Assembly (NCBI GenBank): GCA_900754965.1
Contig: CAAEEO010000017.1
Location: 62,001-126,000 of the forward strand
Source of the DNA: an uncultured Oscillospiraceae bacterium
Lineage (GTDB): Bacteria > Bacillota > Clostridia > Oscillospirales > Oscillospiraceae
DNA: 64,000 nt
Direction of reading: 5' to 3'
Both the position numbers and the translations under genes were made by a program. Below the pieces are notes generated by a model that worked only from the letters and a program-made list of their open reading frames with translations, did not search any database and was not told the DNA's origin. Positions within the stretch are counted from its first letter, which is position 1; each line of letters opens with the position of its first letter. Positions 1 through 7,385 of this stretch are shown here, in pieces.

Positions 1-140
1 ACCCGTTTCCGGCTACTGCACTTCACCGAAACAGCTCCGGAGCGACTTCAGGAAACACGGTCTGCGGACTTGCACCAACCGTCCGCTCTCTGCTGACCGG
101 AGATTCCCTTACTGCTCTCCATCTTAGCCTTTAACAGTTT
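1..140 (-). promoter_or_regulatory. T-box riboswitch leader, cut by the left edge
   Basis: Read on the minus strand, this stretch carries T-box hallmarks in order. A stem I base GGAG pairs with CTCC, and an AGCAGTAA S-turn/GA segment follows. An AG-bulge motif AGAGAGCGGACGG comes next, then the distal loop GGTTGGTGCAAG, a specifier-loop side TGAAGTCG, and finally GTAGCCGGAAACGGGT, the 5' half of the antiterminator. The rest of the antiterminator and the regulated gene lie off the window. If the usual register (GAA, specifier, purine) holds, the specifier is GUC, predicting valine and a valyl-tRNA synthetase downstream; the specifier reading is tentative. Uncharged tRNA would bind and promote readthrough. 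Confidence 0.85.
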
Positions 141-141
141 G

Positions 142-170
142 ATTATAGGGGGTTCGGCAAAATTTGTCAA
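142..170 (-). promoter_or_regulatory. Sigma-A promoter of the T-box leader
   Basis: On the minus strand a consensus -35 TTGACA (165-170) is separated by 17 bp from a consensus -10 TATAAT (142-147), placing the transcription start near 135, just before the T-box stem I. The perfect match suggests strong constitutive initiation with control by the riboswitch. Confidence 0.9.
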
Positions 171-202
171 CCTCAACTCCCAAAATCTCCCAAACAGCCA
201 GC

Positions 203-514
203 TCAGGCCATGCCCAACATGGCCTCCAGCTCCTGCAGGCTCTGCACGCCCACCCGGCGGGTCACTTCTTCCCCTTCCCGGTACACGATCAGCGTGGGAA
301 TGCTCATCACGCCATAGCGGGCTGCAATACTGGGGTTCTGATCCACATCCAGCTTTGCCACGGTGAATTTCCCCTGATACTTATCGCCCAACTGATCGAT
401 GATCGGCGCCTGCATCTTGCAGGGACCGCACCAGGTAGCCCAGAAGTCCACCAAAGTCACGCCGCTGCTGATGACATTGTCAAAATCCTTCTCTATCAAA
501 TCCATGTGTGCCAT
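203..514 (-). CDS. trxA: Thioredoxin
   Basis: Cytosolic thiol-disulfide reductant of about 103 residues, the usual thioredoxin length. The active site WCGPC sits at residues 28-32 in the context DFWATWCGPC, and the cis-proline loop SIPT follows near residue 72. It starts two bases after the TGA of the upstream thioredoxin reductase-like gene, with its Shine-Dalgarno GGAGT inside that gene, so the two are translationally coupled and the reductase next door is its likely electron source. Family assignment is secure. Confidence 0.95.
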   Translation of the reverse strand: MAHMDLIEKDFDNVISSGVTLVDFWATWCGPCKMQAPIIDQLGDKYQGKFTVAKLDVDQNPSIAARYGVMSIPTLIVYREGEEVTRRVGVQSLQELEAMLGMA

Positions 515-515
515 A

Positions 516-1340
516 TCATTTACTCCTTTTGTCTGATTGATCCAAATATTTCACAGCGGAAAGGGCTGCAATATTCCCCTCTCCCACACTCTTGGCAATT
601 TGATACGGTGCGCCGGTACAATCCCCCGCGGCAAAGACCCCCGGGACATTGGTCAGCATATTGCGGTCTACCGTGATCGCGCCCCCGGCCGTTTCCAATC
701 CGGTCAGCAGCTGTTCCGGCGCCACGCCGGAACGGAGGATAAACACCCCCTGCACCGGGAACACCGTTCCGTCTGCCACCAGGGCCATCACCGTCTGCTC
801 TCCCTGGATCTCATATTGTTTTGCCCGGGTACGGTCAAAATATTCTACCTGACAGCCGATTTCCGAAAGGAATCGGCTCTCCTCCGGGGCGTCTTCGCTC
901 AGTCCGATCACTGCCACCGGTTTTCCCCGATACATCATTCCGTCACAAGTGGCGCAGTAGCTCACTCCCCGGCCGAGGTATTCTGCCTCACCGGGATACA
1001 GCCGCCCCAGATTCATCCCCGTGGTCAAGATTACCGCACGGGCCTCCAGATAGTCGCTACCCACGGCAATGCCGAATGTTTCCCCCATCGGAAGAATGCT
1101 GGTCGCCCGCCCGCGCATGAATTCCACACCCCGTTCCCGGGCCTGCCGGGTCATCTGCTCCAACATCTCCGTGCCGGACATTTCCGGCATACCGGGGTAA
1201 TTGTCCACACGGTGCGCCTTCGCCAAATGGGACTCTGCCTCTCCGGACGACACAATGGTCACACTCTTCCCTCTCTGACGCAAAGTCAGCGCTGCGGAGA
1301 TTCCTCCGGGGCCACCGCCAATCACCGCTACATCGATCAT
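516..1340 (-). CDS. trxB: Thioredoxin reductase-like FAD/NAD(P) oxidoreductase
   Basis: Flavoprotein that should pass electrons from NAD(P)H through FAD and a redox-active disulfide to thioredoxin. The chosen ATG gives MIDVAVIGGGPGG, putting the FAD-binding GxGxxG at the extreme N-terminus, and is preceded by AGGTG; a longer frame upstream to 1412 lacks a ribosome site. The redox motif CATCDG is present near residue 127 and a C-terminal GVFAAGDCTG FAD motif near residue 238. At about 274 residues it is shorter than classical TrxB (around 310), and the NADPH-binding Rossmann motif is weak (AVIGLSEDA rather than GxGxxA). It may therefore use another donor. It forms an operon with trxA. Confidence 0.85.
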   Translation of the reverse strand: MIDVAVIGGGPGGISAALTLRQRGKSVTIVSSGEAESHLAKAHRVDNYPGMPEMSGTEMLEQMTRQARERGVEFMRGRATSILPMGETFGIAVGSDYLEARAVILTTGMNLGRLYPGEAEYLGRGVSYCATCDGMMYRGKPVAVIGLSEDAPEESRFLSEIGCQVEYFDRTRAKQYEIQGEQTVMALVADGTVFPVQGVFILRSGVAPEQLLTGLETAGGAITVDRNMLTNVPGVFAAGDCTGAPYQIAKSVGEGNIAALSAVKYLDQSDKRSK

Positions 1341-1369
1341 GGTCTGCACCTCTTTTCCGCTTTTTTCGT

Positions 1370-1398
1370 ATTTTACCACATTATTTTTCCCTTGTAAA
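1370..1398 (-). promoter_or_regulatory. Promoter for trxB-trxA
   Basis: Minus-strand TTTACA (1393-1398) and TAAAAT (1370-1375) are spaced by 17 bp, about 30 bp upstream of the trxB start. It is divergent from, and close to, the glnS promoter. Confidence 0.65.
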
Positions 1399-1411
1399 TG
1401 TGAATTAGTCA

Positions 1412-1440
1412 TTGTAAAATTTCACGCTTTTGTATATAAT
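1412..1440 (+). promoter_or_regulatory. Promoter for glnS
   Basis: TTGTAA (1412-1417), 17 bp spacer and consensus TATAAT (1435-1440), about 60 bp upstream of the glnS ATG. No T-box is visible in the short leader, unlike the synthetase leader at the left edge. Confidence 0.7.
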
Positions 1441-1502
1441 GAATTATTCCGAGAGAAATTCCGTATGCCAGCATACGGTGGAGATACAGGGAGGATACCG
1501 GT

Positions 1503-3188
1503 ATGGAAGAGACTACCAGCAATTTTATTGAGAACTTTATTGAAGAAGATCTGGCCCCCGGCGGCCGGTTTGAGGGCAAACGGGTACACACCCGGTTCCC
1601 GCCCGAGCCCAACGGCTATCTGCACATTGGCCATTGCAAGGCGCTGTGCATCGATTTTGGCACCGCTGAAAAATTCGGTGGTCTTTGCAATCTCCGTATG
1701 GACGACACCAATCCCTCCAAAGAGGATGTGGAGTATGTGGAAGCCATCAAGGAGGATATCCATTGGCTGGGATACGACTGGGATGATCGTTTTTACTATG
1801 CCTCGGACTATTTTGAGCAGATGTATCAGTGCGCCGTGTCCCTGATCAAAAAAGGACTGGCCTATGTCTGTGAACTGACTCCGGAGCAGATGCGGGAGAT
1901 GCGGGGCGATGTGAACTCCCCTGCCAAATGCCCCTATCGGGACCGTCCCATTGAGGAGTCTCTGGATCTGTTCGCCCGGATGCGCGCCGGCGAATTCGCA
2001 GACGGCACCATGACGCTGCGTGCAAAAATCGACCCCTGCTGCGGCAACTTCAATATGCGTGACCCCGTAATCTATCGCATCAACCACGCCCACCATCACC
2101 GTCAGGGCGATCAGTGGTGCATTTACCCCATGTACGACTTTGCGCACCCCCTGGAGGACGCATTTGAGGGAATCACCCACTCCCTGTGCTCTCTGGAGTT
2201 TGAAGATCACCGTCCCCTGTATGACTGGGTCATCGCCAACTGCGATGTGCCGGCAAAACCCCGGCAGATCGAGTTTGCACGCCTGGGCATCAACTACACG
2301 GTGATGAGCAAGCGTAAACTGCGCCGCCTGGTGGAAGAGGGCTATGTTTCCGGTTGGGACGATCCCCGGATGCCCACCCTGTCCGGTCTGCGCCGCCGGG
2401 GCTACACCCCCACGGCCATCCGGAATTTCTCCGCCCGCAACGGCGTGAGCAAGGTCAATTCCACTGTGGAATTCGGATTCCTGGAGCACTGCCTCCGGGA
2501 GGATCTGAACGAAACAGCGCCCCGGGTCATGGCAGTGCTGCGGCCCATCAAACTCACTGTCACCAACTACCCCGAGGGACAGAGTGAAACCATCACCGTG
2601 GAAAACAACCCCCTGCGCCCTGAAGATGGCACCCGGGAAATCACTTTCTCCCGTCACCTCTACATCGAGGCAGATGACTTTATGGAGACCCCCATTCCCA
2701 AGTATAAACGCCTGACCCCCGGCGGCGCAGAGTGCCGGCTGAAAGGCGCCTACCTCATCACCTGCACCGGCTGTGTCAAAGACGAGCAGGGCAATGTGGT
2801 GGAAGTGCTGTGTGAATATGACCCCGAGTCCAAGGGCGGCAACCCTGCCGATGGCCGGAAGGTCAAAGGCGCCACCATCCACTGGGTGGACGCCGCCACC
2901 GCTGTGGATGCGGAAGTACGAATCTATGACAATCTGTTCACCGACCCCGATCCTGACGGCGCTGACAAGGACTTCACCGAGTTCCTGAACCCCGAAAGTC
3001 TTGTCACCCTCACCGGATGCAAGGTAGAAGCCGGTCTGGCCGCTGCCCCCATGCCGGAAAAGGGCAAAACCGCCACCGGATACCAGTTTATGCGCCAGGG
3101 TTACTTCTGCCTGGACAACCGGGACGCCACGCCCGGCCATCTGGTTTTCAACCGCAGTGTGGCGCTGAAAGACAGTTTCAAAAAATAA
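1503..3188 (+). CDS. glnS: Glutaminyl-tRNA synthetase
   Basis: Class I aminoacyl-tRNA synthetase charging tRNA-Gln with glutamine in the cytosol. The first signature PEPNGYLHIGH (HIGH) lies near residues 34-44 and the KMSKS equivalent VMSKRKL near residue 264; the C-terminal half forms the beta-barrel anticodon-binding domains. At 561 residues it is the usual length for bacterial GlnRS. The ATG follows GGGAGG with a suitable spacing. Having GlnRS means the organism can charge tRNA-Gln directly rather than only through Glu-tRNA amidation. GluRS of the non-discriminating type is excluded by the RMDDTNPSKEDVEYV context typical of GlnRS. Confidence 0.96.
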   Translation: MEETTSNFIENFIEEDLAPGGRFEGKRVHTRFPPEPNGYLHIGHCKALCIDFGTAEKFGGLCNLRMDDTNPSKEDVEYVEAIKEDIHWLGYDWDDRFYYASDYFEQMYQCAVSLIKKGLAYVCELTPEQMREMRGDVNSPAKCPYRDRPIEESLDLFARMRAGEFADGTMTLRAKIDPCCGNFNMRDPVIYRINHAHHHRQGDQWCIYPMYDFAHPLEDAFEGITHSLCSLEFEDHRPLYDWVIANCDVPAKPRQIEFARLGINYTVMSKRKLRRLVEEGYVSGWDDPRMPTLSGLRRRGYTPTAIRNFSARNGVSKVNSTVEFGFLEHCLREDLNETAPRVMAVLRPIKLTVTNYPEGQSETITVENNPLRPEDGTREITFSRHLYIEADDFMETPIPKYKRLTPGGAECRLKGAYLITCTGCVKDEQGNVVEVLCEYDPESKGGNPADGRKVKGATIHWVDAATAVDAEVRIYDNLFTDPDPDGADKDFTEFLNPESLVTLTGCKVEAGLAAAPMPEKGKTATGYQFMRQGYFCLDNRDATPGHLVFNRSVALKDSFKK

Positions 3189-3212
3189 TATGCCCCCATT
3201 GGGGTGCTAAAA

Positions 3213-3246
3213 AAAGGACTGCTGAGAATCAGCAGTCCTTTTTTGT
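3213..3246. terminator. Bidirectional intrinsic terminator
   Basis: A 13-bp stem (AAAGGACTGCTGA with its complement, loop GAA) is followed by TTTTT on the plus strand and preceded by a long A tract that becomes a T tract on the minus strand. It separates convergent glnS and the amidase gene. Confidence 0.9.
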
Positions 3247-3267
3247 GTAGTTTCCCGTATAAGTCTG

Positions 3268-4110
3268 TCAAAACTTGCTCCGGTCACGCTCACCTCTGCA
3301 AAGCTGATACAGATCAGTCCTCCGCGCAGATATCAGCGGCAGCTGCATCCGCACCCGCTCCGTCTCCGTCAAATCCAGTTCCGTCATCAGCACTTCCTCC
3401 TCTGCCCCGGCCCGTACCAAAATCTTGCCCCACGGGTCTGCTACCAGGCTGTTCCCATAGGAAACATAGGGTCCATTCTCATCACGGGCAGGGGCACATC
3501 CCACCGTAAACACCTGATCATCGATGGCCCGGCTGCGGAACAGCAGTTCCCAGTGCAGTGGACCTGTGGTCATATTGAACGCTGCCGGGATCAGCAGCAC
3601 CTTCGCACCTTCCAGTGCCATGATCCGCGCCAACTCCGGAAACCGCAGATCAAAGCAGATGCACAGTCCCATTCGCCCGAAAGGTGTATCGAACACCGTG
3701 ATGTCGTTTCCGGCAGTGAATGTATCCGACTCCCGAAAGTACTGACCGCCCTCTACATCTATATCGAACAAATGGACTTTGCGGTGCCAGGCAATCTGCC
3801 GTCCCTGGGAATCAAACACAAAACTGCTGTTATACAGCCGGCCATCCGCCTGTTCAGGAAAGGAGCCGCCTACCAGATACAGACCGTTTTTCTCTGCCAT
3901 TTCCGACAGCGCTTTCCAAATTCGTCCCCCTGCCGGTTCGCCATTCGATCGAAATGCCTGATTTTCATAGGGACAGACAAACATTTCCGGCAGCACCGCC
4001 ATATCCGCTCCCTCCCGCGCCGCCTGCGCCACCAGCACTGCGGCATGACGGAGATTCTCCTCTTTATCGGGTCCCACCCGCATTTGAATCACGGATACTC
4101 TCATAAACAT
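3268..4110 (-). CDS. Carbon-nitrogen hydrolase, omega-amidase (Nit2-like)
   Basis: Nitrilase-superfamily amidase of about 280 residues. The Glu-Lys-Cys triad is visible: Glu in VLPEMF (about residue 44), Lys in HRKVHLFD (about residue 112) and the nucleophile Cys in GLCICFDLRFPE (about residue 152). The HLFDIDV segment after the lysine is typical of Nit2/omega-amidases, which hydrolyse alpha-ketoglutaramate or succinamate; substrate is inferred from this resemblance only. The start chosen (MFMRVSVIQM) has AGGAAAGG five bases upstream, whereas the longer frame to 4224 runs through the promoter. It is divergent from nadE, which carries its own nitrilase-fold domain. Confidence 0.88.
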   Translation of the reverse strand: MFMRVSVIQMRVGPDKEENLRHAAVLVAQAAREGADMAVLPEMFVCPYENQAFRSNGEPAGGRIWKALSEMAEKNGLYLVGGSFPEQADGRLYNSSFVFDSQGRQIAWHRKVHLFDIDVEGGQYFRESDTFTAGNDITVFDTPFGRMGLCICFDLRFPELARIMALEGAKVLLIPAAFNMTTGPLHWELLFRSRAIDDQVFTVGCAPARDENGPYVSYGNSLVADPWGKILVRAGAEEEVLMTELDLTETERVRMQLPLISARRTDLYQLCRGERDRSKF

Positions 4111-4134
4111 TCCCGCCTTTCCTCGCTTTTCGTC

Positions 4135-4163
4135 ATCATAACACAGCAGCCCAGGTCGTGCAA
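4135..4163 (-). promoter_or_regulatory. Promoter for the omega-amidase gene
   Basis: Minus-strand TTGCAC (4158-4163), 17-bp spacer, TATGAT (4135-4140), lying 25 bp upstream of the chosen start codon. Confidence 0.6.
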
Positions 4164-4189
4164 CGCCATCCCTCCAAACGCGGAAATAC

Positions 4190-4218
4190 TTGACAAAAAA
4201 AGCCTGCCGCACTATGCT
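4190..4218 (+). promoter_or_regulatory. Promoter for nadE
   Basis: Consensus TTGACA (4190-4195) with 17 bp to TATGCT (4213-4218), about 30 bp upstream of the nadE ATG. It is back to back with the amidase promoter. Confidence 0.75.
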
Positions 4219-4249
4219 AATCATATCTTATTTATGTGAGGAAACGCCT

Positions 4250-6190
4250 ATGAAAGACGGTTTTATCAAAGTCGGTGCGGCCTCTCTGCCTCTGGCAGTG
4301 GCAGATGTGACCGGCAATACCAAACTGCTCCAGGAACGCATCGACCAGTCTGATGCCCTGGGACTGAATCTGGTGGTCTTCCCGGAGCTTTGCGTAACGG
4401 GATATTCCTGCGGGGATCTGTTTTACAGTGATGTGCTGCTGCGCTCCGCCATGGAGGCACTGGAAACCCTGACAGCTTATACTGCCGGAAAATATCCGGT
4501 GGTTATCGTGGGTCTGCCGGTGCGGTACCGCAGCAAACTGTACAACTGTGCCGCCGTGCTCTATCACGGCCACTGCCTGGGCATCGTCCCCAAAACGCAT
4601 CTGCCCAATCACGGAGAATTTGCCGAGCAGCGGCAATTCACCTCCGGCGCCCTGCTGCCGGCCAGTGCAGCATTGACCGTATCCGGCGAGCCCGTGCCTA
4701 TGGGCACTGATCTGCTGTTTATGCACGAGATGCTGGAGAACTACACCTTTGGTGTGGAGATCGGTGAAGATCTCTGGGCAGCCTGTCCCCCCTGCCAGAC
4801 GCTCTGCCGCAACGGTGCCATGATCATTGCCAATCCCGCCGCTTCAGACGAAGTCGTGGGAGCTGCCGACTATCGCCGGACACTGCTTTCCGCCGTATCC
4901 GGTCAGCTGGCCTGCGGATATATTTACTGTTCTGCCGGGCCGGAAGAATCCACCCAGGATGTGGTCTTTTCCCGGCACAACCTGGTGGCAGAAAACGGCG
5001 TCATTCTGGACGAAAATCTCCCCTTCGGGGAAAAACTGTTCACCCTCTCCGAAATTGATGTGAACAAGCTGTCCAATGTCCGTCACGGTAACACCATCAT
5101 TCCCGACGACAAAGACGACTGCTGCCCCATTTTCTTTGACCAGCCCCTGCGGGACACGGTACTCACCCGTCCCATTCCCAAAAATCCCTTTGTTCCCGAT
5201 GACCCGCAGGAACTGAGCCGCCGGGCATCTTCCATTTTGCAGATTCAGTCCTACGGCCTGATGAAACGGCTCCGCCACGCCTGGGCAAAAACCGCTGTCA
5301 TCGGCATTTCCGGCGGTCTGGATTCTACTCTGGCACTATTGGTCGCTGCGCGGGCCATGAAACTTCTGGGCCGCCCTATGACGGATATTGTGGCCGTGAC
5401 CATGCCCTGTTTCGGCACCACCAGCCGCACAAAATCCAATGCCGTCACCTTGTGTCAGCTCCTGGGCGTGACCCTGCGGGAAGTGAATATCACCCGCTCC
5501 GTACTCCAGCACTTTGAGGATATCGGCCATGACCCACAGCAATTGGATGTGACTTTTGAAAATGCCCAGGCCCGGGAACGCACCCAGGTGCTGATGGACA
5601 TTGCCAATCAGACCGGCGGCATCGTGGTCGGCACCGGTGATCTCAGTGAGCTGGCATTGGGCTGGGCCACCTATAACGGCGACCACATGAGTATGTACGG
5701 CGTCAACGCCTCTGTGCCCAAAACCCTGGTGCGATACATCGTTCGCCACGAGGCGATGACCGCCGCACCGGAACTGGCCGCCGTGCTGAACGACATTCTG
5801 GACACCCCCGTTTCTCCCGAACTGCTCCCGGTGGACAAAGACGGTCAGATGGCCCAAAAGACCGAGGATTTGGTGGGGCCCTATGAACTGCATGACTTTT
5901 TCCTGTACTATATGCTCCGTTTCGGATTCGGCCCGAAAAAAATCTTCCGTCTGGTTCGCTGCGCCTATGCCGGCACCTACGATGAAAAGACCATCCTCCA
6001 CTGGCTGCGTACCTTTATGCGTCGGTTCTTCATTCAGCAATTCAAACGCTCCTGCCTGCCGGACGGCCCCAAGGTCGGCACGGTGACCCTGTCTCCCCGC
6101 GGAGATTGGCGGATGCCCAGTGATGCCATTTCTCAGCTGTGGTTGGAGGAAGTTGCGCAGCTGGAGCGGGAATGGGAGTGCAGCCCATGA
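4250..6190 (+). CDS. nadE: NAD(+) synthetase with N-terminal glutaminase-type domain
   Basis: Final step of NAD synthesis: ATP-dependent amidation of nicotinate adenine dinucleotide. Residues 1 to about 290 form a nitrilase-fold glutamine amidotransferase domain, and residues from about 320 the synthetase with the PP-loop SGGLDSTLAL near residue 348. At 646 residues it is the normal length of the two-domain form. In the glutaminase domain Glu (FPELCVTGY) and Lys (PKTHLPNHGEF) are visible. However, the position where family members usually show the nucleophile in E-I-C-E-D reads VEIGEDLW, with glycine. Either glutaminase activity is lost and free ammonia is used, or the nucleophile is elsewhere. 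Start ATG follows GAGGAAA. Confidence 0.93.
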   Translation: MKDGFIKVGAASLPLAVADVTGNTKLLQERIDQSDALGLNLVVFPELCVTGYSCGDLFYSDVLLRSAMEALETLTAYTAGKYPVVIVGLPVRYRSKLYNCAAVLYHGHCLGIVPKTHLPNHGEFAEQRQFTSGALLPASAALTVSGEPVPMGTDLLFMHEMLENYTFGVEIGEDLWAACPPCQTLCRNGAMIIANPAASDEVVGAADYRRTLLSAVSGQLACGYIYCSAGPEESTQDVVFSRHNLVAENGVILDENLPFGEKLFTLSEIDVNKLSNVRHGNTIIPDDKDDCCPIFFDQPLRDTVLTRPIPKNPFVPDDPQELSRRASSILQIQSYGLMKRLRHAWAKTAVIGISGGLDSTLALLVAARAMKLLGRPMTDIVAVTMPCFGTTSRTKSNAVTLCQLLGVTLREVNITRSVLQHFEDIGHDPQQLDVTFENAQARERTQVLMDIANQTGGIVVGTGDLSELALGWATYNGDHMSMYGVNASVPKTLVRYIVRHEAMTAAPELAAVLNDILDTPVSPELLPVDKDGQMAQKTEDLVGPYELHDFFLYYMLRFGFGPKKIFRLVRCAYAGTYDEKTILHWLRTFMRRFFIQQFKRSCLPDGPKVGTVTLSPRGDWRMPSDAISQLWLEEVAQLEREWECSP

Positions 6191-6873
6191 GACTGCTCCT
6201 GGTTCTCCTCCTTGGCTCTCTTGTCAGATTCCTGCTGCCTCGCCTGCTGCAATTCCTGCAGCGCCGCCCCGCCCGTCCGGTCTGGGAATCGGCAGATCCT
6301 GCGCCGGACAACGGCCCGGATGCGCCCATCCCCTTTGGTTATAAAAATGCCTGGCTCGTTTTCCCCGGCGCCACGCCCAAACAGGTGCTGCAGGCCCTGT
6401 CCGTGCGCAGTTCCGCCCCCGCCAACTGGTCTGCCGGGATGCAGGCCGCCGGCGGCAATGATCAGGTGTTCGTCACCCCTCAGATTGACGGTGCCGTACT
6501 GGTCGTGGGCCTTTGGGGACTGCTGGATGAGCAGCGCCGTCTGGAGCAGATTGCCGCCCACTTCCGGGAAGTGCAGTATTTTGCCACCCACCGGGTCACG
6601 GAATACCACGGGTGGGCCAGATTTCTCGGCGGCCGCCCTGTGCGCCGGTACTGCTATGTAGGTCAGATGGATCGGGTCCTTGTGGACGACGGCGATATGA
6701 CCCCGGAAGAGTACCGCCTGGGATTCCAGAGATTCCCCCGGAAAAACGGCCCCCGCGTTGTGGACGCTCCCACAGAGGAAGATGTCCTGCAGTTGGCCGC
6801 TGCATGGGGCGTAGACCCTTCCTTTCCCGGCCACCATGCCGACCGCTCTACCGGATATCTCTGCACACTGTAA
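6187..6873 (+). CDS. Membrane-anchored protein of unknown function
   Basis: Not recognised. The start ATGA overlaps the nadE stop, with GGGAGTG upstream, giving 228 residues in a probable nadE operon. The N-terminus (MRLLLVLLLGSLVRFLLPRLL) is a hydrophobic, arginine-bounded helix suited to membrane anchoring. The rest is soluble, with motifs NAWLVFPGATP near residue 50 and a conserved-looking stretch YFATHRVTEYHGWARFLGG near residue 140. A C-terminal DVLQLAAAWGVDP follows. Coupling to nadE may be positional only; no function is assigned. Confidence 0.7.
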   Translation: MRLLLVLLLGSLVRFLLPRLLQFLQRRPARPVWESADPAPDNGPDAPIPFGYKNAWLVFPGATPKQVLQALSVRSSAPANWSAGMQAAGGNDQVFVTPQIDGAVLVVGLWGLLDEQRRLEQIAAHFREVQYFATHRVTEYHGWARFLGGRPVRRYCYVGQMDRVLVDDGDMTPEEYRLGFQRFPRKNGPRVVDAPTEEDVLQLAAAWGVDPSFPGHHADRSTGYLCTL

Positions 6874-6885
6874 ACCAAAACAATG

Positions 6886-6928
6886 CCCCCGGATTATGGG
6901 ACAAGTCCCATAATCCGGGGGTATTTTA
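6886..6928. terminator. Perfect 17-bp inverted repeat terminator
   Basis: Arms 6886-6902 and 6905-6921 are perfectly complementary (CCCCCGGATTATGGGAC), followed by TATTTT on the plus strand and TTGTTTT on the minus strand. It ends the nadE transcript and probably also the convergent small membrane gene. Confidence 0.88.
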
Positions 6929-6931
6929 GCG

Positions 6932-7306
6932 TTATCCATTGTTTGTCCAGATGGTTTTACCACCCAGAATGATCTTACCCTGTGCCTCCGGCGGAATCGT
7001 GACAGTACAGACGCTGTAGTATCCCCTCTCACTGAAAAATTCCGTCAGCCGAGAGGTCGGGACCTTTCGCACCGAAAGGAACAGGGTCTCCCCTTCCTGC
7101 CGCTGACGAAGTCCCCGGAGCATCACATTCGATTCTATCGGCTCTATTTGGATTTCCAGTTCCGACCCGGTTTCCGTGATGTTCCAGCGAATCTGCGCGC
7201 CGTCAACCGGTTCTCCAATCAAAAAGTACTGTACAGCGCTCGCCAGGCAGATTACAACCACCAAGGCGATTGCATAGGCCACCCACCTGTGTTTTCCTGT
7301 TTTCAT
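6932..7306 (-). CDS. Small membrane-anchored protein, unknown
   Basis: Not recognised. The ATG giving MKTGKHRWVAY is preceded by GGGTGAGAG; 124 residues. One N-terminal transmembrane helix (about residues 9-28, YAIALVVVICLASAVQYFL) would leave a roughly 95-residue beta-rich extracytoplasmic domain. It sits alone between two terminators, downstream of the sugar operon on the same strand. Confidence 0.65.
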   Translation of the reverse strand: MKTGKHRWVAYAIALVVVICLASAVQYFLIGEPVDGAQIRWNITETGSELEIQIEPIESNVMLRGLRQRQEGETLFLSVRKVPTSRLTEFFSERGYYSVCTVTIPPEAQGKIILGGKTIWTNNG

Positions 7307-7340
7307 TCTCTCACCCTGTCTGATTCCGTTTCTGAGTTTT

Positions 7341-7377
7341 CCAAAAAAGGGCGCCGTCAAACACACGGCGCCCTTTT
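7341..7377 (-). terminator. Terminator of the sialic acid/amino-sugar operon
   Basis: AAAAGGGCGCCGT (7345-7357) pairs with ACGGCGCCCTTTT (7365-7377), and on the minus strand the stem is followed by TTTTTTGG. It lies immediately after the stop of the transport ATPase gene. Confidence 0.88.
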
Positions 7378-7385
7378 GTCATTTC

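Noticed and set aside
1422..3140. 572-codon minus-strand frame opposite glnS
   Set aside because: It is antisense to an unmistakable glnS, rich in His/Gln/Val typical of a codon shadow, and has no ribosome site.
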